DNA from: Didemnitutus sp041906465
GTDB taxonomy: Bacteria > Verrucomicrobiota > Verrucomicrobiia > Opitutales > Opitutaceae
Length of the DNA stretch: 64,000 bases
Assembly: GCA_041906465.1 (NCBI GenBank)
Contig: JAYRJE010000015.1
Location: forward strand, 62,001 to 126,000
Reading direction: 5' to 3'
Below are positions 7,905-17,205 of this stretch, piece by piece. The translations under genes and the position numbers were made by a program. Within the stretch, counting starts at the first letter, position 1. Each line of letters starts with the position of its first letter. The notes beneath the pieces were generated by a model. That model searched no databases, was not told the origin of the DNA, and worked only from the letters and a program-made list of their open reading frames with translations.

Positions 7905-8987
7905 ATGAAAAAAGAACTCTCCGCCATCCGCACGCGCATCGATGATATCGACCAGCAGGTCGTCTCGCTCCTCAACTCGCGCCTCAAGCTCGCGCAGCAG
8001 ATCGGTCAGCTGAAACACGGCGCGAAGGGCCGCATCTACGTTGCCGAACGTGAAGCCGACGTCCTGCGTCGCGTCGCCGCCGCCAACAAGGGCGGTCCGC
8101 TCAAACCGGCCGCGCTCCAGGCGATCTACCGCGAGATCATGTCCGCCGCACTCGCGTTGGAAAAACCGCTCGTCATCGCCTACCTCGGGCCCGAAGCGAC
8201 CAACACGCACGCGGCCGCGCTGAAGAAATTCGGCGGCAGCGTCGACTACCGCCCGATGCCGTCGCTCGCCGACGTGTTCACCGCCGTCGAGAAAGGCGAG
8301 GCCGACTACGGCGTCGTGCCGATTGAAAATTCCACCGAAGGCTCCGTGCGCGACTCGCTCGACCTGTTTGTGGAGACGCCGCTGAAGATCGTCGCCGAGC
8401 TCCAACTCGAGATCGAGCACACGCTCTTGTCGCACGAGCCGCTCGACAAGATCCAGCGCGTTTACTCGAAGGACCAGGCGCTCGCGCAATGCCGTCGCTG
8501 GCTCCAGCGCCACCTGCCGCACGCGCAGCTCGTCGACGTCGACAGCACCGCGCTCGGCGTGCAGCGCGCGGCGAAGGAAAAGGGGGCGGCCGCCGTTGGC
8601 CCGCGTCTCGCCGGCGAGCGTTACGGCGTCCCGGCCGCAGCGACGCGCATTCAGGATCAGAAGAACAACACCTCGCGCTTCGGCATCCTCGGACGCGAAC
8701 CGTCGGGCGCGGTCGGCAAAGGGCACGACAAGACGAGTCTGCTCGTGTCGCTGCACCACGAGCCCGGCGCGTTGCTGCGTGCGCTGACGCCGTTCCACAA
8801 GCGCAAGCTGAACCTCACGCGCATCGAGTCGCGCCCGAGCCGGCTGCGGCCGTGGGACTACATCTTCTTCCTCGACGTGTCCGGTCACTACGAGGAGCCC
8901 GCGATGCAGAAGGCGCTCGCCGATCTGCGCCGCCAGTGCCCGCTCGTGAAATGGCTCGGCAGCTACCCGGCGGCGAAGGCCGTCTGA
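7905..8987 (+). CDS. pheA: Bifunctional chorismate mutase / prephenate dehydratase (P-protein)
   Basis: 360 aa in three parts. An AroQ chorismate mutase (about residues 1-90; RTRIDDIDQQVVSLLNSR) is followed by a prephenate dehydratase (about 95-275; YLGPEATNTHAAA, PIENSTEGSV, NNTSRFGIL). The C-terminal ACT domain (about 285-355) carries the Phe-binding GALLRAL and ESRPSR motifs. It converts chorismate to phenylpyruvate, and the ACT motifs predict feedback inhibition by phenylalanine. With the attenuated aroF upstream this gives both transcriptional and allosteric control of the branch. The ATG at 7905 gives the usual AroQ N-terminus. Confidence 0.94.
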   Translation: MKKELSAIRTRIDDIDQQVVSLLNSRLKLAQQIGQLKHGAKGRIYVAEREADVLRRVAAANKGGPLKPAALQAIYREIMSAALALEKPLVIAYLGPEATNTHAAALKKFGGSVDYRPMPSLADVFTAVEKGEADYGVVPIENSTEGSVRDSLDLFVETPLKIVAELQLEIEHTLLSHEPLDKIQRVYSKDQALAQCRRWLQRHLPHAQLVDVDSTALGVQRAAKEKGAAAVGPRLAGERYGVPAAATRIQDQKNNTSRFGILGREPSGAVGKGHDKTSLLVSLHHEPGALLRALTPFHKRKLNLTRIESRPSRLRPWDYIFFLDVSGHYEEPAMQKALADLRRQCPLVKWLGSYPAAKAV

Positions 8988-9031
8988 GCGAATGGATGAA
9001 GTAAGCTTCGCGCGCTCGGCCTGCGATCGAA

Positions 9032-9088
9032 GGTGGAGCGGATTGACCTCAATCCGCTCCGATCGCGTTGAGGTCAGCGCGATCCACC
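9032..9088. repeat. Palindromic repeat, family H (copy 1)
   Basis: GGTGGAGCGGATTGACC and a right arm ending GCGCGATCCACC flank the internal TGACCTCAATCCGCTCC. It is related to 43726-43810, upstream of gspE. It ends just before the start codon of the exported-protein gene; the reading frame stays open through it back to an ATG at 8992. Confidence 0.6.
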
Positions 9089-9093
9089 GCTGG

Positions 9094-9738
9094 ATGCGCG
9101 CACTCGTCACGTTCACATGCGGGTTGCTTATCGTCGTCGCGGCGCATGCCGACTTGAGGCCTGCGCCGCTCGATGCACTCGCGGCCAGTTTCGGCGGCTG
9201 GGCATCGCTGCGCAAGGTGCGGACGTTTGCGTATCGGTTGACGCGCCTCAACGCACAGGGCGTCGTCACGCGCGACGAACGCTACCGGCTCGATTTGGAA
9301 ACCGGCCACGTCTGGTCGCGCGACTTGCGCACCGGCATCGAGACGTGGTGGGACGGCGCCGCCGGCTGGCGGCGGGCCGCGGCCGTCAGTGAGCCGGCGC
9401 GGGACGATGCGGCGGGCGCGCGCCTGCGGTCGCACGCGGCGTTTAATTTTTTCCGGCTGCTGCGCGATCCCGCGACGCGGGCCGAGTGGACAGCCGAACG
9501 GCGCATCCGATTGACGCCGGCCGGCGAGGAGGCGTTCGAGGTCGAACTCGATGCGGCGAGCGGCCGGATCGTGGCGAACCATTTCGCCGGTGGCTTCGTC
9601 AGCGACGAAGCTGACTATCAGTCGGTCGGCGCGCTGGTGTGGCCGATGGAGTTTCGGGTGCCGGGTGAGAACGCGTTCACGGGACGTTTTTCCGAAGTCG
9701 AACTGTCGCGCGAACCCGCGCTGCCTGCGTCACCGTGA
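9094..9738 (+). CDS. Exported protein of unknown function
   Basis: 214 aa with a clear Sec signal peptide (MRALVTFTCGLLIVVAAHA, cleavage before DL). The mature part resembles periplasmic lipoprotein-carrier-like or DUF-type beta-rich proteins (FAYRLTRLNAQGVVTRDERYR, ETWWDGAAGWRR), but no family is firmly recognised. The ATG at 9094 puts the signal peptide at the N-terminus. An upstream in-frame ATG (8992) would prepend 34 residues translated mostly from a repeat and is less likely. It follows pheA by about 100 bp. Confidence 0.65.
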   Translation: MRALVTFTCGLLIVVAAHADLRPAPLDALAASFGGWASLRKVRTFAYRLTRLNAQGVVTRDERYRLDLETGHVWSRDLRTGIETWWDGAAGWRRAAAVSEPARDDAAGARLRSHAAFNFFRLLRDPATRAEWTAERRIRLTPAGEEAFEVELDAASGRIVANHFAGGFVSDEADYQSVGALVWPMEFRVPGENAFTGRFSEVELSREPALPASP

Positions 9739-9741
9739 AAA

Positions 9742-9903
9742 GTAGCCGCGCTTGAATTGCGGGCGTTCCGAACGCTGCGTGATTCAGCCAAGCGCGGCCA
9801 TCGAGCCTTACATGGCGCTTTGCGGCCACGTTGTCGCTTCGCTTCAACGCGGCTACTGAAACATGCCGGCGCGCCTGTCGCCGCTGGGATAGCGGGGACG
9901 ACC
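9742..9903. repeat. Palindromic repeats, family B (copy 1) plus a family A remnant
   Basis: A long imperfect inverted repeat runs from GTAGCCGCGCTTGAA (9742) to CTTCAACGCGGCTAC (ending 9856). Its right half, read on the minus strand, matches 29465-29500 in the gspK leader. Directly after it, 9869-9903 resembles the right arm of family A. The elements fill the space between convergent genes. Confidence 0.6.
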
Positions 9904-9921
9904 TTCACGCCGCGCGGGTGG

Positions 9922-10308
9922 TCAGTAGTTGTCCATCAGCACCCACAGCACCCACGCGAGCGCGACGTTCACCAGCGCGAGCGCGGCGATGCCGTAGACG
10001 AAGAGGACGGCGTTCTGCGTGCGATAGCCCCAGAGCGTGAGTGGGACGAGAACGCCGTTGAAGACGAGCGTGAGCAGCCAGTAGTCGCGCTTGCGGCGGC
10101 TGCGCACGGGACGGTCGGGTGGGGCGAGTTCGTCGCCGCCGGCGGCGATCTCGCGCTGCCGCAACGCGCGCTGGATCGCGAACACGTCGTTGGCCGCGGG
10201 CGACGCTTCGGGCGCCGCGCCGGTTTCGGGCCGCGGTTCGTTCACGCGCTCGAATTCCTTCGGCTTGAAGCCGTAATTTTTCCGCGGTGGGTCCGGCGCG
10301 TCGGGCAC
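9922..10308 (-). CDS. Small membrane protein of unknown function
   Basis: 128 aa from a GTG start; an in-frame TGA lies two codons upstream. The first ~70 residues are hydrophilic and Pro-rich, with RQREIAAGGDE. Two predicted transmembrane helices follow: YWLLTLVFNGVLVPLTLWGY and a longer one ending ALAWVLWVLMDNY. No family is recognised. It is convergent with the exported-protein gene and divergent from gltB. Confidence 0.6.
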   Translation of the reverse strand: MPDAPDPPRKNYGFKPKEFERVNEPRPETGAAPEASPAANDVFAIQRALRQREIAAGGDELAPPDRPVRSRRKRDYWLLTLVFNGVLVPLTLWGYRTQNAVLFVYGIAALALVNVALAWVLWVLMDNY

Positions 10309-10517
10309 GCATCAAAATTGGGTCAGCGGAGCGGCAAGCAAAAGCCCAAATCGCGCGCGCTGGCCGGCACCCGAGATGCGTCTTAAACCACCGCGCTGCT
10401 TGCATCACCGGGCGAGGGCGTTGGTAATCGCCAGCACACACGTCCCGCGCCTCCGGCGCGTGCGGCACCTCGGCCCACTCTCCCCTTTCCTTTGTCATGC
10501 GCTTCGCTCGAACCTTT

Positions 10518-10537
10518 CGCGAACCATTCGGTTCGCG
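10518..10537. promoter_or_regulatory. Inverted repeat upstream of gltB
   Basis: CGCGAACC-ATTC-GGTTCGCG, a perfect 8-bp inverted repeat 43 bp before the gltB start. It may be an operator or leader hairpin for the glutamate synthase genes. There is no T-tract, so it is not a terminator. Confidence 0.35.
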
Positions 10538-10580
10538 GTTCCACTGACCCCGCGAGCGCGCACTTAAATTTTTCGCCCAC

Positions 10581-13500
10581 ATGAGCACATCGCGGTCCTC
10601 CGATACGAACAGCAGCAGCCAGTCTCCCTCTTCCGCCGGTGCGTCCGGTCGTCCGCTGCGAGCGCCGGGCAAACAGGGCCTCTACGATCCGTGGTTCGAG
10701 CACGACGCGTGCGGCGTCGGCTTCGTCGTCGATATCAAGGGCCGCAAGTCCCACTCGATCGTCGCCGATGGCCTGCGCGTGCTTCGCAATCTCGACCACC
10801 GCGGCGCGAGCGGCGCCGAGGTCAATACCGGTGACGGCGCCGGCATCCTCATCCAGATGCCGCACAAGTTTTTCGAAGAGCAGGCGAAATCGTTCCGCTT
10901 CACGTTGCCGGCCCTCGGCGATTACGGCTGCGGCCTGGTTTTTCTCCCGCGCAATCCGACCATCCGTCGCAAGGTCGAGGAGAAGTTCGAGCAATGCGTG
11001 CAGGCGGAAGGCTTGCACTTCCTCGGCTGGCGCACGGTGCCGACGAACAGTTCGTCGCTGGGCGACGCCGCGCGTTCGACCGAGCCGTTCATGCGGCATT
11101 GCTTCATCGGTCGCGCCGCCGGCCTGGACGCCGAGGCGTTCGAACGGAAGCTCTACGTCGTCCGCAAGCGCGCCTACAACGCCATCCGCACCACGACGCA
11201 GGACGGCGCGGAGTATTGGTATGTCGCGAGCCTCTCGGTTCGCACGCTCGTCTACAAGGGCATGCTCACGACCGACCAGGTCGATAATTATTTCCCCGAT
11301 CTGACGCACCCGGCGATGGAATCCGCCATCGCGCTCGTGCACTCGCGCTTCTCGACCAACACGTTCCCGAGCTGGGAGCGCGCGCATCCTTACCGCTACC
11401 TCGCGCACAACGGCGAAATCAACACGCTCCGCGGCAACATCAACTGGATGCACGCGCGCGAGGCGCTGTTCGAACACCCGCTGTTCGGCGAGGACATCAA
11501 GAAGATCGTCCCCATCGTCAACCCGGCGGGCTCCGACTCGTCGATGTTCGACAACATCCTCGAGCTGCTCGTGCTCACCGGCCGCCCGCTGGCGCACGCG
11601 ATGATGATGATGATTCCCGAGCCGTGGTCCGGCCACCAGTCGATGGACCCGGACCGCCGCGCGTTTTACCAGTATCACTCGTGCCTCATGGAGCCGTGGG
11701 ACGGCCCGGCGTCCATCGCGTTCACCGACGGCACGCAGATCGGCGCCATCCTCGACCGCAACGGCCTGCGCCCGTCGCGCTACTACGTGACGAAGGACGG
11801 CCGCGTGATCATGGCCTCCGAGGCCGGCGTGCTCGACATCCCGGACGAGCAAGTCGAGCACAAGGGCCGCCTGCAGCCCGGCCGCATGTTCCTCATCGAC
11901 ACGGCTGAGGGCCGCATCATCGACGACGAGGAGATCAAGCGCCAGATCTGCACCGCGCATCCTTATCAGGCGTGGATCAAGCAGCACCTCGTGCACCTCG
12001 ACGACTTGCCCGAGGCGCCGCGCATCGAGCCGCCGGATCACGAGACGCTGCTCCAGCGCCAGATCGCCTTCGGTTACACGCACGAGGACGAGCGCATCGT
12101 TCTCACTCCGATGGCGAAGGACGGCGTGGAAGCCATCGGCTCGATGGGCAACGACTCCGCGCTCGCCGTTCTCTCGAACAAGCCGCGCCTGCTCTACGAT
12201 TATTTCAAGCAGCTCTTCGCGCAGGTCACGAACCCGCCGATCGACTGCATCCGCGAGGAGATCATCACCTCCGCCGAGACGCGTCTCGGCTCGGAAGGCA
12301 ACTTGCTCAACCCGACGCCGAGCGCGTGCCGCCGCGTCGAGTTGAAGTGGCCGATCCTCACCAACGAGGAGTTCGCGAAGATCCGCCGCACCAATCTGCC
12401 GGGCCTCAAGGTCGGCGTGCTGCCGATCATCTTCCGCGCCACGCGCGGCGAGAAGGGCCTCGCGAAGTCGATGGAGGAGCTGACGATCATGGCGCGCCAC
12501 ATGATCGAGGAGGAGGAGGTCAACGTGATCATCCTCTCCGATCGCGGCGTCACTCGCGACTACGCGCCGATCCCGGCGTTGCTCGCGGTCGCCGGCCTGC
12601 ATCACTACCTGATCCGCGAAGGTCTGCGCACGCGCATCTCGCTCGTGCTCGAAACCGGCGAGGCGCGCGAAGTGCACCACTTCTCGCTGCTGATCGGCTA
12701 CGGCTGCTCCGCGATCAATCCCTACGTCGCGTTCGAGACGATCGACGACATGATCCGCGAGGGTCTGCTTACCGGCATCGACCACAAGAAAGCCTGCTAC
12801 AACTTCGTGAAGGCCGCGTCCAAGGGCGTCATCAAGGTCATGTCCAAGATGGGCATCTCCGCGATCCAGTCCTACCGCGGCGCGCAAGTCTTCGAGGCGC
12901 TCGGCCTCCGCCAGGATGTCGTCGACCAATACTTCACCTGGACGCCGTCGCGCGTCGGCGGCATCGGCCTCGATGTCATCGCGCAGGAAGTGCTCCTGCG
13001 CCACCGCGCCGCGTATCCCGAGCGCCCCGTCGACGGACACGTATTGCCCCCCGGCGGTCTCTACAAGTGGCGCAACGAGGGCGAAGCGCACCTCTTCACG
13101 CCCGAGGCGATCCACCTGCTGCAAAAGGCGGTCCGCACCGACAGCCTCGCGACCTACAAGGAATACGCGAAGGTCGTGAACGACCAGTCGCGCGCGCTGT
13201 GCACGTTGCGCAGCTTGCTCGAATTCAAGACCGGCAACGCCATCCCGATCGAGGAAGTCGAGCCGGTCGAGGCGATCGTGAAGCGCTTCAAAACCGGCGC
13301 CATGTCCTACGGCTCGATCTCGAAGGAAGCGCACGAGACGCTCGCCATCGCGATGAACCGCATCGGCGGCAAGTCGAACACCGGCGAAGGCGGCGAAGAC
13401 CCCGCGCGCTACACGTGGACGAACGAGAAGGGCGACTCGAAGAACTCCGCGATCAAGCAGGTCGCGTCCGGCCGCTTCGGCGTCACCGCCGAATACCTCG

Positions 13501-15245
13501 CCAACGCGCGCGAGCTCCAGATCAAGATGGCGCAGGGCGCGAAGCCCGGCGAAGGCGGCCAGTTGCCCGGCACGAAGGTTTATCCGTGGGTCGCCAAGAC
13601 GCGCGGCACGACCGCGGGCGTCGGCCTCATCTCACCGCCGCCGCACCACGACATCTATTCGATCGAGGACCTCGCGGAACTCATCCACGACCTCAAGAAC
13701 TCGAACCGCCACGCGCGCATCAGCGTGAAGCTCGTCTCCGAAGTCGGCGTCGGCACCATCGCCGCCGGCGTCGCGAAGGCGCACGCCGACGTCGTTCTCA
13801 TCTCCGGCTACGACGGCGGCACGGGCGCCTCGCCGCAGACTTCGATCCAGCACGCCGGCCTGCCGTGGGAGCTCGGTCTCGCCGAGACGCACCAGACGCT
13901 CATCCTCAACAATCTTCGCTCGCGCATCGCGGTCGAGACCGACGGCCAGTTGAAAACCGGCCGCGACGTCGCCATCGCCGCGTTGCTCGGCGCCGAGGAA
14001 TTCGGCTTCGCCACCGCGCCGCTCGTCTCGACGGGCTGCATCATGATGCGCGTCTGCCACCTCAATACGTGTCCCGCCGGCGTCGCCACGCAGGACCCGC
14101 AACTCCGCGCCAAGTTCAAGGGCCGCCCCGAGGACGTGGTGAACTTCATGCGCTTCGTCGCGCAAGACCTCCGCGAGATCATGGCGTCGCTCGGCTTCCG
14201 CACGATCGAGGAGATGGTCGGCCGCACCGACCGCCTCCAGCCGAAGCAGGCGATCGAGCACTGGAAGGCCAAGGGCCTCGACTTCTCCAGCATCCTTTAC
14301 TCGCCGGACGTCGGTCCCGAGATCGGCCGCTATTGCCAAATGTCGCAGGACCACGGCATCGACCGCTCGCTCGACGTCACGCAACTCCTCGAGATCTGCA
14401 AGCCCGCCATCGAGCGCGGCGAGAAGGTCATCGCCGAGCTCCCGATCCGCAACGTCCACCGCGTCGTCGGCACCGTCACCAGCTACGAGGTGACGAAGAA
14501 ACACGGCGCGAAGGGTCTGCCCGAGGACACGATCCGCCTGAAGTTCAAGGGCTCCGCCGGCCAGTCGTTCGGCGCGTTCGTTACGCGCGGCATGACGCTC
14601 TCGATCGAGGGCGACGCGAACGACTACTTCGGCAAGGGCCTCTCCGGCGGCAAACTCATCGTCGCTCCGTCGCCCGGCGCGTCGTTCAAGGCCGAGGACA
14701 ACATGATCATCGGCAACGTCGCGCTCTACGGCGCCACCGCCGGCGAAGTTTTCCTCAACGGCCAGGCCGGCGAACGCTTCGCGGTGCGCAACTCCGGCGT
14801 CGACGTCGTCGTCGAAGGCGTCGGCGACAACGGTTGCGAATACATGACCGGCGGCCGCGTCGTCGTGCTCGGGCCCGCCGGCCGCAACTTCGGCGCCGGC
14901 ATGTCCGGCGGCGTCGGCTACGTGCTCGACGAGAGCGGCAAGTTCGCCGCGAACGTGAACACGCAGATGGTCGGCATCGAGAAGCTCGAGGACGCGAAGG
15001 AAATCGCCGCGCTCCGCGCGCTGATCGAGAAGCACGTCGCCTACACGAAGAGCGCGAAGGGCCAAGCCGTGCTCGCCGCGTGGGACGCCAACGTCCCGAA
15101 ATTCGTCAAGGTCATGCCCAAGGACTACAAGCGCATGCTCGCCTGCATCGAGAAGGCGCAAGCCCAGGGCCTCACCGGCGACGAAGCCATCATGGCCGCC
15201 TTCGAAGAAAACGCCCGCGACCTCTCGCGCGTTGGCGGCAATTGA
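10581..15245 (+). CDS. gltB: Glutamate synthase large subunit (first copy)
   Basis: 1554 aa. A class II glutamine amidotransferase domain opens at Cys44 (HDACGVGF), so a 43-residue propeptide must be removed to expose it. A central domain, the FMN/synthase barrel (ISPPPHHDIYSIEDLA, GYDGGTGASPQTS) and the 3Fe-4S cysteines follow (Cys1153, 1159 and 1164 in GCIMMRVCHLNTC). The glycine-rich GXGXG beta-helix is C-terminal. It makes glutamate from glutamine and 2-oxoglutarate. gltD follows after 115 bp, which supports NADPH-type GOGAT. A second full-length paralogue lies downstream of gltD. Confidence 0.96.
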   Translation: MSTSRSSDTNSSSQSPSSAGASGRPLRAPGKQGLYDPWFEHDACGVGFVVDIKGRKSHSIVADGLRVLRNLDHRGASGAEVNTGDGAGILIQMPHKFFEEQAKSFRFTLPALGDYGCGLVFLPRNPTIRRKVEEKFEQCVQAEGLHFLGWRTVPTNSSSLGDAARSTEPFMRHCFIGRAAGLDAEAFERKLYVVRKRAYNAIRTTTQDGAEYWYVASLSVRTLVYKGMLTTDQVDNYFPDLTHPAMESAIALVHSRFSTNTFPSWERAHPYRYLAHNGEINTLRGNINWMHAREALFEHPLFGEDIKKIVPIVNPAGSDSSMFDNILELLVLTGRPLAHAMMMMIPEPWSGHQSMDPDRRAFYQYHSCLMEPWDGPASIAFTDGTQIGAILDRNGLRPSRYYVTKDGRVIMASEAGVLDIPDEQVEHKGRLQPGRMFLIDTAEGRIIDDEEIKRQICTAHPYQAWIKQHLVHLDDLPEAPRIEPPDHETLLQRQIAFGYTHEDERIVLTPMAKDGVEAIGSMGNDSALAVLSNKPRLLYDYFKQLFAQVTNPPIDCIREEIITSAETRLGSEGNLLNPTPSACRRVELKWPILTNEEFAKIRRTNLPGLKVGVLPIIFRATRGEKGLAKSMEELTIMARHMIEEEEVNVIILSDRGVTRDYAPIPALLAVAGLHHYLIREGLRTRISLVLETGEAREVHHFSLLIGYGCSAINPYVAFETIDDMIREGLLTGIDHKKACYNFVKAASKGVIKVMSKMGISAIQSYRGAQVFEALGLRQDVVDQYFTWTPSRVGGIGLDVIAQEVLLRHRAAYPERPVDGHVLPPGGLYKWRNEGEAHLFTPEAIHLLQKAVRTDSLATYKEYAKVVNDQSRALCTLRSLLEFKTGNAIPIEEVEPVEAIVKRFKTGAMSYGSISKEAHETLAIAMNRIGGKSNTGEGGEDPARYTWTNEKGDSKNSAIKQVASGRFGVTAEYLANARELQIKMAQGAKPGEGGQLPGTKVYPWVAKTRGTTAGVGLISPPPHHDIYSIEDLAELIHDLKNSNRHARISVKLVSEVGVGTIAAGVAKAHADVVLISGYDGGTGASPQTSIQHAGLPWELGLAETHQTLILNNLRSRIAVETDGQLKTGRDVAIAALLGAEEFGFATAPLVSTGCIMMRVCHLNTCPAGVATQDPQLRAKFKGRPEDVVNFMRFVAQDLREIMASLGFRTIEEMVGRTDRLQPKQAIEHWKAKGLDFSSILYSPDVGPEIGRYCQMSQDHGIDRSLDVTQLLEICKPAIERGEKVIAELPIRNVHRVVGTVTSYEVTKKHGAKGLPEDTIRLKFKGSAGQSFGAFVTRGMTLSIEGDANDYFGKGLSGGKLIVAPSPGASFKAEDNMIIGNVALYGATAGEVFLNGQAGERFAVRNSGVDVVVEGVGDNGCEYMTGGRVVVLGPAGRNFGAGMSGGVGYVLDESGKFAANVNTQMVGIEKLEDAKEIAALRALIEKHVAYTKSAKGQAVLAAWDANVPKFVKVMPKDYKRMLACIEKAQAQGLTGDEAIMAAFEENARDLSRVGGN

Positions 15246-15251
15246 TCACCG

Positions 15252-15352
15252 GGAGCTGTCAGCGCTCAGCTTTCAGCTCTCAGCCAAACATCACCTTTCA
15301 ATCGTCCACCTGAAGAATCAAAGCCGACAGCTGATCGCTGAACGCTGACCGC
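15252..15352. repeat. Palindromic repeat, family J
   Basis: AGCTGTCAGCGCTCAGC and CAGCTTTCAGCTCTCAGCC on the left are mirrored by GCCGACAGCTGATCGCTGA and ACGCTGACC on the right. It fills the gltB-gltD gap, so it must be read through if the two are co-transcribed. Confidence 0.6.
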
Positions 15353-15360
15353 TCATCACC

Positions 15361-16845
15361 ATGGGAAAACCCACCGGCTTCATCGAATACCTCCGCGAAC
15401 TCCCCGTCGATCGTCCGCCCGCGGAGCGCGTCCACGATTGGAACGAGTTCCACCCGCACATGGACGAGAAGAAGCTCCGCCAGCAGGGCGCGCGCTGCAT
15501 GGATTGCGGCGTCCCGTTCTGCCACACCGGCAAGCTCATCAGCGGCATGGCGTCGGGCTGCCCGGTCAACAACCTGATTCCCGAGTGGAATGACCTCATC
15601 TTCCGCGGACTCTGGAAAGAGGCGCTCAACCGTCTGCACAAGACGAACAATTTTCCTGAGTTCACCGGCCGCGTGTGCCCGGCGCCGTGCGAAGGCTCGT
15701 GCGTGCTCGGCATCAACAACCCGCCCGTCACGATCAAGCTCAACGAAGTCTCGATCATCGACCGCGGCTGGGAGGAAGGCTGGGTCGTGCCCGAGCCGCC
15801 GAAGGTTCGCACCGGCAAGAAGGTCGCGATCATCGGCTCCGGCCCCGCCGGCCTCGCCGCCGCCGCGCAGCTCAATCGCGCCGGCCACACCGTCACCGTT
15901 TACGAGCGTGCCGACCGTCCCGGCGGCCTCCTCATGTATGGCATCCCCAACATGAAGCTCGACAAGAAGCAGGTCGTGCAGCGCCGCCTCCAATTGATGG
16001 AGCAGGAAGGCGTGAAGTTCGTCTGCAATGCGAACGTCGGCGGCAACGTCGACGCGGCCGCGCTGCTCAAGGATAACGACGCCACGATCCTCGCCACCGG
16101 CGCCACCCAGCCGCGCGATCTCCCGATCGAGGGCCGCAACCTCAAGGGCGTGCACTTCGCGATGGAGTTCCTCGGCGGCAACACGAAGGCGCTGCTCGAC
16201 TCGTCCGCGGACCACGCGCCGATCCACGCGCGCGGCAAGCACGTCGTCGTCATCGGCGGCGGCGACACCGGCACGGATTGCGTCGGCACGTCGATCCGCC
16301 ACGGCTGCGCGCATGTGATGCAAATCGAAATTCTCCCGCAGCCGCCGCTCGAGCGTCAGCCCGACAATCCCTGGCCCGAGTGGCCGAAGACGCTGAAGAT
16401 CGACTACGGCCAGGAAGAGGCGGCCGCGAAGCAAGGCGCCGATCCGCGCACCTACCTGACGACGGTGAAGAAGTTCGTTGGCGACGCGCAGGGCAACGTG
16501 AAGGAGCTCGTCACGGTGCAGATCAAGTGGGCGAAGAACGACAAGGGCCAGTTCGTGCCGCAGGAACAGCCCGGCACCGAAAAGACGATCAAGGCCGACC
16601 TCGTGCTCCTCGCCATGGGCTTCCTCGGACCCGAGCAACCGCTCCTCAAGGCGCTCGGCGTCGAAACCGACCCGCGCAGCAACGTGAAGGCCGACCACGG
16701 CAAATTCACGACGAGCCTGAAGGGCGTCTTCGCCGCCGGCGACTGCCGCCGCGGCCAGAGCCTGGTCGTCTGGGCCATCAACGAAGGCCGCGCCGTGGCG
16801 CGAGAATGCGACCGCTACCTGATGGGCGCGACGAGCTTGCCGTAA
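15361..16845 (+). CDS. gltD: Glutamate synthase small subunit
   Basis: 494 aa. The N-terminal iron-sulfur domain has CMDCGVPFC, CPVNNLIPEWN and CPAPCEGSCVLGI. The FAD-binding GSGPAGLAAAAQL and the NADPH-binding GGGDTGTDCVGTS follow. The C-terminal GVFAAGDCRRGQSLVVWAI closes the FAD site. It passes electrons from NADPH to the large subunit. It is the only small subunit in the window and lies between two large-subunit genes, so it may serve either. A rho-independent terminator follows it. Confidence 0.95.
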   Translation: MGKPTGFIEYLRELPVDRPPAERVHDWNEFHPHMDEKKLRQQGARCMDCGVPFCHTGKLISGMASGCPVNNLIPEWNDLIFRGLWKEALNRLHKTNNFPEFTGRVCPAPCEGSCVLGINNPPVTIKLNEVSIIDRGWEEGWVVPEPPKVRTGKKVAIIGSGPAGLAAAAQLNRAGHTVTVYERADRPGGLLMYGIPNMKLDKKQVVQRRLQLMEQEGVKFVCNANVGGNVDAAALLKDNDATILATGATQPRDLPIEGRNLKGVHFAMEFLGGNTKALLDSSADHAPIHARGKHVVVIGGGDTGTDCVGTSIRHGCAHVMQIEILPQPPLERQPDNPWPEWPKTLKIDYGQEEAAAKQGADPRTYLTTVKKFVGDAQGNVKELVTVQIKWAKNDKGQFVPQEQPGTEKTIKADLVLLAMGFLGPEQPLLKALGVETDPRSNVKADHGKFTTSLKGVFAAGDCRRGQSLVVWAINEGRAVARECDRYLMGATSLP

Positions 16846-16894
16846 ACGCGCCGACAAGTAGCGCAGGCGTCCCGCCTGCTCCGAAAAACCCGCG

Positions 16895-16926
16895 AAGGAC
16901 GCTCCGAAAACCGAGCGTCCTTTTTA
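16895..16926 (+). terminator. Rho-independent terminator after gltD
   Basis: AAGGACGCTC (16895-16904) pairs with GAGCGTCCTT (16913-16922) across an 8-nt loop and is followed by a short T-run. It separates gltBD from the downstream genes. Confidence 0.8.
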
Positions 16927-16933
16927 TTTCCCG

Positions 16934-17086
16934 TCGTAGCGGGGAGCGCCAGCGACCCGTGGACGGTGGCTCGCTCTGCGCTCGCCACCACACGCCCCAT
17001 CGCTGCACGCTCCCCTCTGCGTCCTCTGCGTGCTCTGTGTTTAATCCCAAACCGTTCAACACAGAGGCCACGGAGATCACAGAGAA
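16934..17086. repeat. Two adjacent palindromic repeats, families I and K (copy 1)
   Basis: 16934-16989 contains GTAGCGGGGAGCGCC followed by a hairpin-forming GGTGGC...GCCACC stretch; a smaller related hairpin lies at 16858-16880. At 17013-17086, CTCTGCGTGCTCTGTGTTTA and CAACACAGAGGCCACGGAG form a long low-complexity inverted repeat, related to 48922-48990. Together with the gltD terminator these occupy the 360 bp between gltD and the next start codon. Confidence 0.55.
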
Positions 17087-17205
17087 ATCGACGGAAAGCA
17101 GGATTCTGCACCGTTGCCAAATCCAACCCGGTCGCGCTCAATCCCCGCCATGGAACACGCGGTGAAATTTCCGAGAGGCTGAATCACACTACTCCGCGAG
17201 AGACG

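Noticed and set aside
11972..15313. Second plus-strand frame of about 1100 codons inside the first gltB
   Set aside because: Translation is almost entirely Arg, Pro, Ala and His with no domain; the gltB frame over the same bases is complete and motif-rich.
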